Shown here: positions 23,476-32,441 of the stretch, piece after piece | How positions within the stretch are numbered: the first letter of the stretch is position 1 | Layout of the letters: each line of letters begins with the position of its first letter | DNA from: Palsa-461 sp963768185 | Lineage (GTDB): Bacteria; Actinomycetota; Acidimicrobiia; Acidimicrobiales; RAAP-2 | Length of the DNA: 64,000 nucleotides | Direction of reading: 5' to 3' | Assembly (NCBI GenBank): GCA_963768185.1 | Contig: CAVYGS010000001.1 | Location: 496,001-560,000 of the forward strand | Translations under genes and position numbers: made by a program | The notes under the pieces: model-generated | Databases searched by the model: none | Told to the model about the DNA's origin: nothing | The model's input: the letters and a program-made list of their open reading frames with translations, nothing else

Positions 23476-25269
23476 TTACGAGTAGCGCAGCCCGTGGCCG
23501 AACCGGTACAGCGGGTGGGCGGTGTCGTGGGGCACGTCGGAGCGCTGGACGGCCACCTCGTCCATCGAGGAGGGCAGCTCGAACGGCAGGCGGCCCTCGG
23601 GCGCGGCCCGGCCAAAGAGCACGTCCAAGTAGGCGGCGTCCGACACGCCGTAGGTGCCGAGGAGCGCCGCCGCAGGATCGCTCAGCTTGGTCAGGATGAT
23701 CGGCCGCTCGAGGCGCACGTCTACCACCGTGTCGACCGCATCCATCGCGGCGCGCACCTCGGCCAGGGACTCGTCGGGGAAGTCGAGGCTGCCAGCGTGG
23801 AAGTAGCGCTCGAGCGCCGTTCCCCGCTGCTCGTACGGGGCCGCAAGGCGGGCGATGGCCACATCGGCGTCGGCCGGCTGGTCGACGACGGTGCCGTACG
23901 CCCCGGCGACCCCAGGGTCGACACCGAGGCAGAAGATGCGCACGCCCTCCTTGAGCGGCAGGGCCGGGGCTTGGTTGCCGTTCTTGAGCAGCGTGCACGA
24001 GCGGCGTTGCGCTGAAAGGCCGCGCTCGACAAGTTCGGCGGTCCCGGTGTGCTCCTCGGCCGCGCTCGGGTCGACGAAGGGGTCGTCGAAGAGCCCGAGG
24101 ACGAACTTCTCGCGCAGCACCCGGCGGACCGAGTCGTCGACCCGCTCGACGGGGAGGCGCCCGTCCTCGACCAACTTCACGACCAGCTCGGGGCAGGCCT
24201 CACCGCCCAGTTGGTCGCAACCGGCCTCGAGGATCTTGAGCACGCGGTCCTCGCGGGACAGGTGCTCCACGCCCCAGGCCCGCCCCGGGTAGAGGTGCCC
24301 GAACACCTTGTGGTCGGTCACGAGGCCCCAGTCGGTGCACACGATGCCGTCGAAGCCGTACTTCTCGCGCAGCAACCCGGTGATGACGCCGCGGTTGTAG
24401 CCGAAGCCGACCTCCTCGTACTCGGTGCCGATCGGCATGCCGTAGTACGGCATCACCTGGGTCACCCCGGCCTCGAGCGCGTACTCGAAGGGACGGACGT
24501 GGTAGTCGAAGTGCCCACCGGGGTACACCTGCTCGCGCCCGTAATCGAAGTGCGGGTCCTCCCCGTCCATCTGCGGCCCGCCGCCCGGGAAGTGCTTCAC
24601 CATCGACGCGACGCTCTGTGGTCCGAGCGCGTCGCCGCCCCGCATGCCGCGGATGTAGGCGGCCGTCAAGCGTCCGGCCAGCTCCGCGTCCTCGCCGAAG
24701 GTCCCGGCGATGCGGGACCAGCGCGGCTCGGTCGCGAGGTCGGCCTGGGGGTGCAGCGCGACCCGCAGCCCGACGGCCACGTACTCCCGGCGCACCGCGT
24801 CGCCGAACTGGAACGCGACCTCCTCGTCACCGATCGCGCCGATGCCGATGAACTCGGGCCACTGGGAGACGGTCCGGGCGGCGAACTGGGCGCCGAGGTT
24901 GCCGAAGCCGTGCCGCGGGTCGCTGGACAGCGTGACCGGGATGCCGAGGCGGGTCGCGGCGGCGAGCTCCTGGACCCGGTTGTGCCATTCGGCGTGCTCG
25001 CGCACGGGCATCACACCGGCCAGGTTGAAGTGGGTCATCAGCCGGTCCGAGATGTACGCGGTCGCCGGCTCCTGGGCCCGGGGCCCGGTCGGCCCCTCCG
25101 TCACCGACCCGTCGGGGCCCGGCAAGAGGATGCTGTGGAACAGCTGGCCCGCCTTCTCTTCGACGCTCATGCGGCCGAGCAGGTCCGCCACCCGGTCGTC
25201 CGCGGCGGCCGTCGGGTCCTCGTAGGGCGCCATCACCCCGTCGTGGTCCAGATCCCGGAACTCGGGCAT
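23476..25269 (-). CDS. Glycoside hydrolase family 3 beta-glycosidase
   Basis: 597 residues. It has the GH3 N-terminal TIM-barrel: M-S-V-E-E-K-A-G-Q-L, the substrate loop KHFPGGGP (about 225-232), and the nucleophile motif DGIVCTDWG (Asp about 313). The alpha/beta sandwich domain follows (RSCTLLKNGNQAPALPL ... ). The C-terminal FnIII-like domain of larger GH3 enzymes is missing, which is normal for many members. There is no signal peptide, so it is probably cytoplasmic and hydrolyses imported oligosaccharides (beta-glucosidase or beta-xylosidase; not separable by eye). It is convergent with the GH43-like gene and divergent from the sigma factor gene. Confidence 0.9.
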   Translation of the reverse strand: MPEFRDLDHDGVMAPYEDPTAAADDRVADLLGRMSVEEKAGQLFHSILLPGPDGSVTEGPTGPRAQEPATAYISDRLMTHFNLAGVMPVREHAEWHNRVQELAAATRLGIPVTLSSDPRHGFGNLGAQFAARTVSQWPEFIGIGAIGDEEVAFQFGDAVRREYVAVGLRVALHPQADLATEPRWSRIAGTFGEDAELAGRLTAAYIRGMRGGDALGPQSVASMVKHFPGGGPQMDGEDPHFDYGREQVYPGGHFDYHVRPFEYALEAGVTQVMPYYGMPIGTEYEEVGFGYNRGVITGLLREKYGFDGIVCTDWGLVTDHKVFGHLYPGRAWGVEHLSREDRVLKILEAGCDQLGGEACPELVVKLVEDGRLPVERVDDSVRRVLREKFVLGLFDDPFVDPSAAEEHTGTAELVERGLSAQRRSCTLLKNGNQAPALPLKEGVRIFCLGVDPGVAGAYGTVVDQPADADVAIARLAAPYEQRGTALERYFHAGSLDFPDESLAEVRAAMDAVDTVVDVRLERPIILTKLSDPAAALLGTYGVSDAAYLDVLFGRAAPEGRLPFELPSSMDEVAVQRSDVPHDTAHPLYRFGHGLRYS

Positions 25270-25407
25270 CGCTCCCCCTCTCCCGGTCAGCGACCCTCTC
25301 TACCAGGCGTCGGCCCAGGCGGCCCACTTTTCCGCGTGCGCACAATTGCTCTCGCCCGGTCAACGCCGCCGGGTCCTCGGGCGTCAGAAGGAGGAGACGG
25401 GGGCGCC

Positions 25408-25908
25408 ATGCAGCCGGAGGAGGCACCATTCGAAGAGTCGTTCTACGACCTTTATGCGCTCGCGTACCGGATCGCCTATCGGATCCTGGGCGACCGGGGC
25501 GACTCCGAGGACGTGGCCCAAGAGGCGCTCGCCCGCACGCACCTGCATTGGGCGCGCCTGGCCGCAGAGCCGGCCGGCTGGGTCGTCCGGGTGTCCAGCA
25601 ATCTCGCCATCGACCGCTACCGCCGGCGGTCGAGGCGGTTCGGTGCGACACGTGAGCTCACGCTCCTCGACGCGCACCTGGCCGAGCGGATGGACCTGGC
25701 CCGGGCGATCCGCCGGCTCCCCCGCCGTCAGCGCGAGGTGGTCGTGCTCCGGTATCTGGCCGACTGGTCCGAGGCCGATGTGGCCGAGGCACTCGACTGC
25801 TCGCCGGGCACCGTGAAGGTGCATGCGTCGCGCGGGCTTGCCGCCTTGCGGGGGATCTTGACCGAGCCCGGAGGCAAGGAGGGAGACGATGCTCGAGCAT
25901 CTGGATGA
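25408..25908 (+). CDS. ECF (group 4) RNA polymerase sigma factor
   Basis: 166 residues from ATG 25408, with an AGGAGGAG sequence 9-18 bases upstream. Region 2 is DLYALAYRIAYRILGDRGDSEDVAQEALART, and region 4 is IRRLPRRQREVVVLRYLADW...VAEALDCSPGTVKVHASRG, a helix-turn-helix that reads the -35 element. There is no region 1 or 3. It resembles the SigE/SACE-type ECF group of Actinobacteria. The next gene (single membrane helix, beta-propeller outside) starts 20 bases before this stop, and a methyltransferase follows, so the membrane protein may act as the sensor or anti-sigma partner, although it has no zinc anti-sigma motif. Confidence 0.9.
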   Translation: MQPEEAPFEESFYDLYALAYRIAYRILGDRGDSEDVAQEALARTHLHWARLAAEPAGWVVRVSSNLAIDRYRRRSRRFGATRELTLLDAHLAERMDLARAIRRLPRRQREVVVLRYLADWSEADVAEALDCSPGTVKVHASRGLAALRGILTEPGGKEGDDARASG

Positions 25909-27199
25909 CCCCACGCCCCCCGAGATCACCGCGCGGCAGCTCGCCGCCGTCCTGTCCCGTTCGGCGGCACACCGCCGGCGGCGCTCCCGCGTCCTGTTCG
26001 GGATGCTCGGGGCGTGCATCCTCGTGGCCGGGATCGCAATCGGCCTCGCGGTGCCCCGTGGCGCGACGAGCCTGACCGTGACCAACCTCGCGCTGCATGA
26101 GGACGACCTGGTCCCGGGGATTGCCGTCCCCGCGCTCCACCTCGCCGGCGCGGTGTTCCCGGACGACCAACACGGTTTCGCCATGACCACCGGTTCGTCC
26201 AAGAGTGCGCTGGTCGAGACGAGCGACGGCGGGCAGTCCTGGATCGTCATCGACGGCCACCTGCCGCTGAACTCGTACTACGCACAGCTCGACTTCACGA
26301 GCACCACCAACGGATACCTATGGGGTGGCTCCTCGTCGGGCCGGACGACGCTCCCCCTCTGGGTGACGGTGGACGGGGGACGCAGCTGGGCGAGGGCCCC
26401 CATCGGCCCGGTGGTCTCCGACGTCAGCGCCATCGGAGCAAACGTCTGGGCCGTCGTCGGAGGCTGCACCGGCGCGACCGGCGGCACCTGCCCGGTGAGC
26501 CTCGAGGAGTCGACCGACGGCGGCATCACCTGGTCGCCGAGCCCGGTGGCGCCGCCCGTCCTCGAGGCGTCACTTCCCTCGTACAACGACCAAAATATCG
26601 AGCTCGCCCGGATGACGCTCGAGCACGCCTACCTGCTGACCTACGGCGCCGACGACCAGAGCGGCCAGCTCGGCCGCATCGTGTACACCGCGGACGGCGG
26701 GACGAGCTGGACGACCGTGGACGACCCCTGCCCCTCGGTGGCCAGCTCGAGCGAGATCGCCGGCTCGGGCACCGACGACCTCTGGCTGCTCTGTGCCGGG
26801 GAGCCCGCAGCGGGCGACCAGCTCAAGGCCCTGTACCGCTCCGAGGATGGCGGAGCGACCTGGGCCCTCGTCTCCAGCGCGACCGGCAACACGCCCGCCA
26901 TCGGCTTCCCCCAAATCGGCAACCTGCCTGAAAACGGCTACGTGGTGCCGGTCTCCCTCGGCCACGAGAACCTGGCGGTGATCAGTCCGACCGAGGCGTG
27001 GCTCATCCCCGAACGCGGTCCGCTGTATGAGACCCGCAACGGTGGGAGCACCTGGCGGGCAGTGAACCTGCCGGGGTTCTACGCCGACGGCTATGCCAGC
27101 GTGGTCTTCTCCGATGCCACCCACGGCTGGGTCGACGACCCCTCGGCGGGGGTCTGGCGCACGACGAACGCGGTGAACTGGCAGACGGTGGATCCGTGA
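25889..27199 (+). CDS. Membrane-anchored BNR/Ycf48-like beta-propeller, possible anti-sigma partner
   Basis: 436 residues. A short cytoplasmic segment of about 45 residues (MLEHLDDPTPPEITARQLAAVLSRSAAHRRRRSR) precedes one membrane helix (about 37-57, LFGMLGACILVAGIAIGLAV). The rest is external and repeats the BNR or Asp-box pattern: VETSDGGQSWIV, VTVDGGRSWARA, ESTDGGITWSPS, YTADGGTSWTTV, YRSEDGGATWALV, ETRNGGSTWRAV, that is six or seven propeller blades. It overlaps the sigma factor gene by 20 bases. Size and topology of the cytoplasmic part fit a sigma-binding tail, but there is no recognised anti-sigma sequence. The ligand is unknown. Confidence 0.8.
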   Translation: MLEHLDDPTPPEITARQLAAVLSRSAAHRRRRSRVLFGMLGACILVAGIAIGLAVPRGATSLTVTNLALHEDDLVPGIAVPALHLAGAVFPDDQHGFAMTTGSSKSALVETSDGGQSWIVIDGHLPLNSYYAQLDFTSTTNGYLWGGSSSGRTTLPLWVTVDGGRSWARAPIGPVVSDVSAIGANVWAVVGGCTGATGGTCPVSLEESTDGGITWSPSPVAPPVLEASLPSYNDQNIELARMTLEHAYLLTYGADDQSGQLGRIVYTADGGTSWTTVDDPCPSVASSSEIAGSGTDDLWLLCAGEPAAGDQLKALYRSEDGGATWALVSSATGNTPAIGFPQIGNLPENGYVVPVSLGHENLAVISPTEAWLIPERGPLYETRNGGSTWRAVNLPGFYADGYASVVFSDATHGWVDDPSAGVWRTTNAVNWQTVDP

Positions 27200-27921
27200 G
27201 CAGCGGCTGGATGGCCCAACCGATGCTCGGCCCCCACGTGCCCGACGAGCTCGACTACGCGGGCCCCGAGCACCTCGACCACGACTACGTCGCGGCGTAC
27301 AACCGCAAGCAGAAGTACGACCCGACCGGTGACGTCGAGGAGCTCCGGCGCCGAGGCCTCGACGGATCGTCCACCCTCCTCGACATGGGCTGCGGGACGG
27401 GCACCTTCACGCTGGCGGTGGCACCGCACTGCGGTCGTGTCATCGCGGTCGACGTGTCCAACGCGATGGTCGACCACCTCACGTCGTCGGTCGCCGAACG
27501 GGGCATCGTCAACGTCGAGGTGGTGCAGGCCGGATTCCTCAGCTATCGCCACGAGGGCGACCCCGTCGACGTCGTCTTCTGCCGGAACGCACTCCACCAG
27601 CTGCCCGACTTCTGGAAGGCCATCGCGCTCACCCGGATCGCCGCGGCGATGCGAGCGGGCGGACTGCTCTGGCTTCGTGACCTGGTGTACGCGTTCGAGC
27701 CGACCGAGGCCGAGCGCGTCATAGAGGGGTGGTTCTCCGCCGCGGTCGACGATCCGACCGAGGGCTACACCCGAGAGGACCTCGCCACCCACGTGCGCAC
27801 GGAGTTCAGCACCTACACCTGGCTGCTCGAGCCGATGCTCGCCCATGCCGGCTTCCGTGCGCTCGACACCGAGGTGGACCGGCGCCGAACCTACGCGCGC
27901 TACGCATGCGTGAAGCTCTGA
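27196..27921 (+). CDS. Class I SAM-dependent methyltransferase
   Basis: 241 residues; the GTG overlaps the propeller gene stop by 4 bases (GTGA), so translation is coupled. Motif I LLDMGCGTGTFTLAVAPHCG, acidic loop VIAVDVSNAMVDHL, and motif IV region VDVVFCRNALHQLPDFWKAIAL place it in the Methyltransf_11/25 type. The end (LLEPMLAHAGFRALDTEV...YARYACVKL) is family-like. It is the third gene of the sigma factor operon; the target is unknown. Confidence 0.88.
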   Translation: MSSGWMAQPMLGPHVPDELDYAGPEHLDHDYVAAYNRKQKYDPTGDVEELRRRGLDGSSTLLDMGCGTGTFTLAVAPHCGRVIAVDVSNAMVDHLTSSVAERGIVNVEVVQAGFLSYRHEGDPVDVVFCRNALHQLPDFWKAIALTRIAAAMRAGGLLWLRDLVYAFEPTEAERVIEGWFSAAVDDPTEGYTREDLATHVRTEFSTYTWLLEPMLAHAGFRALDTEVDRRRTYARYACVKL

Positions 27922-27950
27922 CCGGGAGGCTCCCCCACCGCCCGCCGGGC

Positions 27951-29024
27951 TCAGACCGACAGCACGGTTCGGATGACTCCGCCAGCTCGCATGACGTCAA
28001 AGGCTCGGTTGATGTCCTGCAGGCGTCCGCGGTGGGTGATCATGCCATCCAGATCGAGCCGTCCCATCTTCCAGAGGTGAAGGACACGCGGGAACTCGAC
28101 TCGCGGATCCCCTGAGCCGAACCACGTGCCGCGCAACGTCTTGTCGCCGTAGGACAGCTCGTAGGCGTTGAACTCGACGCTTTGGTCGCCATGGCCGACG
28201 CCGATGATCACGGCCGTGCCGCCCCGTCGGACCGAGTCGTAGGTGGCGCGGATGGTCGAGGGGAGCCCGACCGCCTCGAAGCCGTAGTCGAAGCCTCCGG
28301 CGTCCCCCGTCAGGGCCTGCTTGAGATCGTCGACGTCCTCTGGTGCGGCGGCGTGCGTGGCACCGAAGCGCAAAGCCGCCTCGCGCTGCGCGGCGACGAC
28401 GTCGACGGCCACCACCTCGGCCGCGCCAGCGGCCCGGGCACCCTGGATGGTCGCGATCCCCACCCCGCCGCAGCCGTAGACGATGGCCGAAGAACCGGGT
28501 CGGAGCCGCGCCGCGTTGAAGACGGCACCGATCCCGGTAGTGACACCGCATCCGAGCAGGGCCGCCACGTCCCACGGAATGTCGGTATCGATCTTGATGG
28601 CGGCCTCCTTCGCCAGCAGCATCTCCTGGCTGAAGCTCCCGATCCCGGCGAGGGCAAACACCTCCTCGCCGCCGATGCGGAAGTAGGGGGCGGCGAAGCT
28701 CGCCGTGACACACAGGTGGCCCTGCCCGGAGAGGCAGAACCGACACCGTCCGCACTGCGTCACCCCGGAGGCGATGACGTGATCGCCGACCGCCAAGTTG
28801 GTGACGCCCTCCCCCACCTCGAGGACCTCGCCGGCGCCCTCGTGCCCCATCACGCAGGGGGTCGGAATGCCGAAAGCGCCGGACATCGCCGACAGGTCGG
28901 AGTGGCAGACCCCAGTCGCTCTGACCGCGACCCTGATCAGTCCCGGTCCGGTGTCGGCCAGAACGGCATCATCGACCACCTCGAGTGCACTGCTGCCGAT
29001 TCGATGAAGGACGGCCGCGAACAT
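27951..29024 (-). CDS. Zinc-dependent alcohol dehydrogenase (MDR superfamily, class III-like)
   Basis: 357 residues. Catalytic zinc ligands: C in GVCHSDL (with the proton relay S), H-E in MGHEGAGEV, and C in LLGCGVTTG. The structural zinc loop is C-G-R-C-R-F-C-x7-C (about 91-105). The Rossmann motif is YGCGGVGIATIQGARAAGAAEVVAVD, with Asp at the end favouring NAD. It resembles the actinobacterial Rxyl_3153/NDMA-dependent alcohol dehydrogenase group. It oxidises alcohols or aldehyde adducts; the substrate is not known. The gene is convergent with the methyltransferase gene and divergent from the YbjQ gene. Confidence 0.92.
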   Translation of the reverse strand: MFAAVLHRIGSSALEVVDDAVLADTGPGLIRVAVRATGVCHSDLSAMSGAFGIPTPCVMGHEGAGEVLEVGEGVTNLAVGDHVIASGVTQCGRCRFCLSGQGHLCVTASFAAPYFRIGGEEVFALAGIGSFSQEMLLAKEAAIKIDTDIPWDVAALLGCGVTTGIGAVFNAARLRPGSSAIVYGCGGVGIATIQGARAAGAAEVVAVDVVAAQREAALRFGATHAAAPEDVDDLKQALTGDAGGFDYGFEAVGLPSTIRATYDSVRRGGTAVIIGVGHGDQSVEFNAYELSYGDKTLRGTWFGSGDPRVEFPRVLHLWKMGRLDLDGMITHRGRLQDINRAFDVMRAGGVIRTVLSV

Positions 29025-29374
29025 GGCACGTTCTTACTACCGCGAAGGCGACGAATGAACCGCACCGTCTCACGGGACCGCTGTTCGCCTTCGGGGTCGC
29101 TCAAGACGAGATCAAGACAAAGGTGCGGCCATCCATCTTCAGAGAACCCTTCGAACTCCTCCGCATCGACGACGGACATTCGATGCCAGCTCTCGACATG
29201 TGATCGTCGTGGCGCGCAAGCACGAGTAGCGACTTGAACGCCGGCAAAGCTGATACCGGATCAGCCCTCGAGGAGTCGGGCCGGCCCATCCGCGTCAGGC
29301 GTCCTTGGAGCGGCAGAGCGATAGTGTCCAATGGCCGGCGACGCAAAGTCCTGCTGGGCAAGGAGGTACTGGGC
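29025..29374. other. Divergent intergenic region, ADH / YbjQ-like gene
   Basis: 350 bases. It should hold the promoters for both flanking genes. On the minus strand a frame from 29179 down to about 29050 reads HRMSVVDAEEFEGFSEDG and WPHLCLDLVLSDPEG, which looks protein-like, but it runs into the dehydrogenase start region and has no clear start signal; it may be the remains of a gene. No other feature is seen. Confidence 0.4.
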
Positions 29375-30223
29375 ATGCCGCTCTTTGGGAAGGACCAAAG
29401 TTCGGAAACTGCCAACTGGGAGCCAGAGGCCGCCGAGGGGCGGCTTGCCCACACTGCCGGCAGAGACCCGGCAGGTGTCTTCACGTCGGATCTGTCGGTC
29501 TCCGAATACGTCCTTCTTGGAGAGGCCGGTTTCGAACCACTCGGCTTCGTGATCGGGTCGTCCGTTTACCACATCGGAATCCAGGTGGGTCGTTGGAACC
29601 AGAATCAGGAGCTGGACGTCCTCACCCAGGCGATGTACAACGCCCGAGAACTGGCGATGGCCCGCATCCGCGCCGAAGCCGAAGCGCTGGGGGCTGATGG
29701 CGTGGTGGGTGTCACACTGCGGTTCCAGGCCTACGTCTGGGGGCAAGACGTACTGGAGTTCATCGCTACGGGTACCGCAGTACGTTCGCTTACTGGGACA
29801 GGGGCACACCGAGCTCCTGACGGCCGACCCTTCACCTCGGATCTGTCTGCGCAAGATTTCTTTCGGTTGCTCGCGGCCGGCGCGACGCCTGTGGCCTTTG
29901 TGCTGGGCACGTGCGTGTACCACATCGCGCATCAATCGGCCATGCAAGCGCTGCGTCAGGCGGGACAGAACCAGGAAATGGTGCAGTTCACCCAGGGGAT
30001 CTATGAAGCTCGGGAGCTGGCTCTCACCCGAATGCAAGATGAGGCAACTTCGGTCCAATCCTCGGGCATCGTCGGTGTGGCGGTGCAAGTCTTGAACCAC
30101 GTCTGGGGCGAACACGCCACCGAGTTCCTTGCCACCGGAACAGCGGTTCGTCGGCTAGCCGATGAACATCGCTTACCCGATACCTCGCCAAAGCCGACCT
30201 TTACCCTGGGCCTCGACGTTTGA
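29375..30223 (+). CDS. Tandem YbjQ-type (heavy-metal-binding, PF01906-like) protein
   Basis: 282 residues from ATG 29375, with AAGGAGG 8 bases upstream; the open frame reaches further but without protein-like sequence. Two homologous halves: residues 36-140 (FTSDLSVSEYVLLGEAGFEPLGFVIGSSVYHIG ... ELDVLTQAMYNARELAMARI ... GADGVVGVTLRF) and 153-262 (FTSDLSAQDFFRLLAAGATPVAFVLGTCVYHIA ... EMVQFTQGIYEARELALTRM ... SSGIVGVAVQV). The helix R-E-L-A-x-x-R-x-x-x-E-A and strand G-x-V-G-V are YbjQ signatures. YbjQ folds as a ring-forming pentamer; the tandem form would change ring size. No metal-binding cysteines are evident. Function unknown. Confidence 0.7.
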   Translation: MPLFGKDQSSETANWEPEAAEGRLAHTAGRDPAGVFTSDLSVSEYVLLGEAGFEPLGFVIGSSVYHIGIQVGRWNQNQELDVLTQAMYNARELAMARIRAEAEALGADGVVGVTLRFQAYVWGQDVLEFIATGTAVRSLTGTGAHRAPDGRPFTSDLSAQDFFRLLAAGATPVAFVLGTCVYHIAHQSAMQALRQAGQNQEMVQFTQGIYEARELALTRMQDEATSVQSSGIVGVAVQVLNHVWGEHATEFLATGTAVRRLADEHRLPDTSPKPTFTLGLDV

Positions 30224-30250
30224 GCGGCGTTTCGCGTGAGGGTCGTACCT

Positions 30251-31288
30251 CTATTGGTTGGTCTTGATCAGCTCGTATTCCAGCAGCCAATACGACGAAT
30301 TTGTCGATCGAGATCCCACATTTGCGAGCCCTGCTCGAGCGGCGAGCGAGTGGAACTCTTCAAAAGAGCGCTCCTTGCTCCCAAAGATGATCAGCATCCG
30401 CAGATCCATACCAGTCAGCTCTCGCTGATCGCCGTCGCTGGTGACGACCCTTTCGACGACGAGCACCCTTCCCCCGGTCCCTGCTGCTTCAGCACAACGA
30501 CGGAGAACGGCCACGGCCTGCTCGTCAGGCCAGTCGTGGATGATGTTCCGCAGCAGGTAGACGTCACCGCCCCGTGGTAGCCCGGCAAAGAAATCGCCCA
30601 CGACCCGCTGGCAGCGATCGGCAACCCCAGCGCCCTCCAGGATCCTGGCCGTGTCTGGCGAATCGGCGACCAGATCGATGAGGACTCCCTGCAAGTGAGG
30701 TGCCGAGCGCAGAATCGAGGCCAGCAGTGTCCCGCTTCCCCCACCGACGTCGACCACCACCTCAACCCGCTCCCACGGGTACCCATTCACCACTTGGTCA
30801 GCCAGGTCGGAGGAGTGCGCCTCCATGAGGGACGCGAACGACCGTGCCAGCTCCGTGTCGGCAGCTACATCCTCCCAGAAGCCACGACCACTGATCATCG
30901 GGTAGGCCGGTGTCCCAGACCGGACGGCCGCAAGCAGTCCGCTGTACGCACGGTCCATCGCGCCGCCCGCTCCCTCCAGATCGAGCCACCGTCGGAGCCG
31001 TCCTGGGTGGTCGTCTCGAAGCAGACGGGCCGCATCGTTGAGTGTGAAAACGGACGGCGCCGGTTCAAGGAAGAGCCCACGGGCTACGAGGAACCGCATC
31101 AACCGTTCGAGAGCCTCTGGATGCGAACTCGACGCGGCCGCGAGGTCGGCGATCGGAACCCCCTCATCGGTCGCGATGTCAGCGAGACGCAAAGTGGCCG
31201 CGACCCGAACGGCCCAGGGCTCGGCCATCGAGATGGAATGAAGAAGTGAATCGTGTGCCTCCGGCTCTGCCTCCTCGGCCTCTGGCAT
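30251..31288 (-). CDS. O-methyltransferase, acetylserotonin-OMT-like (PF00891 type)
   Basis: 345 residues. An N-terminal winged-helix dimerisation domain (SMAEPWAVRVAATLRLADIATDEGVPIADLAAASSSHPEALERLMRFLVARGLF) precedes the catalytic domain: motif I VVDVGGGSGTLLASIL, then VLIDL, DFFAGLPRGGDVYLLRNIIHDWPDEQAVAVLRRC with the catalytic HDW, and MLIIFGSKERSFEEFHSLAARAGL. This class methylates hydroxyl groups on small, often secondary-metabolite, molecules. No biosynthetic genes adjoin it, so the substrate cannot be guessed. It is convergent with the YbjQ gene (27 bases apart). Confidence 0.9.
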   Translation of the reverse strand: MPEAEEAEPEAHDSLLHSISMAEPWAVRVAATLRLADIATDEGVPIADLAAASSSHPEALERLMRFLVARGLFLEPAPSVFTLNDAARLLRDDHPGRLRRWLDLEGAGGAMDRAYSGLLAAVRSGTPAYPMISGRGFWEDVAADTELARSFASLMEAHSSDLADQVVNGYPWERVEVVVDVGGGSGTLLASILRSAPHLQGVLIDLVADSPDTARILEGAGVADRCQRVVGDFFAGLPRGGDVYLLRNIIHDWPDEQAVAVLRRCAEAAGTGGRVLVVERVVTSDGDQRELTGMDLRMLIIFGSKERSFEEFHSLAARAGLANVGSRSTNSSYWLLEYELIKTNQ

Positions 31289-31454
31289 GCCCGAAGCCTA
31301 GATTCCCGGCACAAAGAAGGCTCTTGGGACGAACCAAGGAGTGGACATCACCGGAAGCAGACGAATGATCCCACTCAGATCAAGGCGATCATTCCTTGCG
31401 GTCAGGGATCGACTCCATCGCACCCGTGGCTCGTCACATCTCAGCTCAGTTTGC

Positions 31455-32123
31455 TTAGTTGACGTGAGTTAGAGCTAAGACCAGGTGAAGTCTTCGTTCC
31501 GATGGATCCCGCAGTGTAGGTAGCAACAAGGTCGGGACACCCAACGCCACTGCTCCTCCATCGTGATCGGCACGATCACCGACCATGAGCGCCTCGGCCG
31601 GCTGCGCTCCAAGGGCGTCCAATGCGAGCTGGAAGATCGCCCGATCGGGCTTCTGGATCCCATGCTCGAACGAGAGAATGAAGCAGTCGACAAACTCGGT
31701 GAGGCCCTGAGCGTCAAACTCCGGTCGGAGATCAAAATGGATATCGCTGACCACCGCGACCTTGATCCCGTGGCATGCGAGGCTCTCAAACGTCTCTCTC
31801 GCGTCGGTGGCATATGGGTGACTGTCGGATCGGAAATCCAGCTCGTAGAGGGCCCTGGCGAGATCCTTTTCGAGCCCAGCTGCAGCAAGGATTTGCAGGG
31901 AGGTCTCCGCATGAAGAGCCGCTGAGCAGTCGATTGATCGGAGAGCCAAGGCAAACTCCGGCTGTGCAGCAACCACCTCGATGGCGGCTGCAATCGCCGA
32001 GACATCATCGATGCTGGGCTTGGCTCGCCCAAGATGATCGTACGCCCGAGCGATCCACCATTCATTCTCCGGATCTGCAACCAGGATCCCGCGCCAGTCA
32101 AACAGCACCGCTCGAGGAATCAC
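31455..32123 (-). CDS. HAD-superfamily hydrolase (subfamily IA-like)
   Basis: 222 residues. Motif I is VLFDWRGIL: the nucleophile Asp is present, but the second Asp of D-x-D is Arg, as in some actinobacterial HADs with DWRGTL. Motif II is V-S-D (VAVVSDIHFD), motif III K in IQKPDRAIF, and motif IV GDRADHDGG. The cap is alpha-helical (about 18-90). Loss of the second Asp should reduce normal phosphatase activity; it may act on an unusual substrate. It stands alone between two intergenic gaps. Confidence 0.85.
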   Translation of the reverse strand: MIPRAVLFDWRGILVADPENEWWIARAYDHLGRAKPSIDDVSAIAAAIEVVAAQPEFALALRSIDCSAALHAETSLQILAAAGLEKDLARALYELDFRSDSHPYATDARETFESLACHGIKVAVVSDIHFDLRPEFDAQGLTEFVDCFILSFEHGIQKPDRAIFQLALDALGAQPAEALMVGDRADHDGGAVALGVPTLLLPTLRDPSERRLHLVLALTHVN

Positions 32124-32441
32124 TCCGCCATCTTCGCAGACCCGCTTGTCGCTGTTTCATAGACGCCACGTCTTCGCGAGCTCAGTTGCGGGGATTCAAA
32201 TGACAATGATTACGACTCTTCCGGTTGCACAAGAGAGCCGCTCTGCCTCTGAGCACGGGTCCACGGTTGGTGCGCGACCCGGGACCAGGTCGCTTCGATA
32301 GGCCCAACAGCTGACGGCCCAGCCACCACTCACGAATTCGGGCTAATGCTTTATCGGTTGCCTGGGTAACGAGAGATTCTTGTCCGGGCATTCGGCGCTG
32401 AAAGCGTGCTTCGGCTGCATCACCTATCGTGCAACGTGACG
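32124..32441. other. Intergenic region between HAD gene and SDR gene
   Basis: 318 bases, divergent. It contains an AT-rich spot near 32195-32216 (CAAATGACAATGATTACGAC) unlike the surroundings; no gene with a credible start is seen. It should hold the promoters of the two flanking genes. Confidence 0.5.

Noticed and set aside
24049..25407. Long plus-strand frame upstream of and continuous with the sigma factor
   Set aside because: It is antisense to the GH3 gene; only the part from ATG 25408 has sigma factor sequence.
28937..29179. 80-codon minus-strand frame with protein-like start (MSVVDAEEFEGFSEDG)
   Set aside because: It overlaps the first 88 bases of the well-supported alcohol dehydrogenase and lacks a ribosome binding site; at most a gene remnant.
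32198..32216. Zur/Fur-box-like AT-rich sequence TGACAATGATTACGA
   Set aside because: Only half matches a Zur-type palindrome, it is over 220 bases from the SDR start, and neither neighbour is a metal gene.
32182..32391. 69-codon minus-strand frame (MPGQESLVTQATDKALARIREWW)
   Set aside because: Short, no ribosome binding site, no conserved pattern; left as intergenic.
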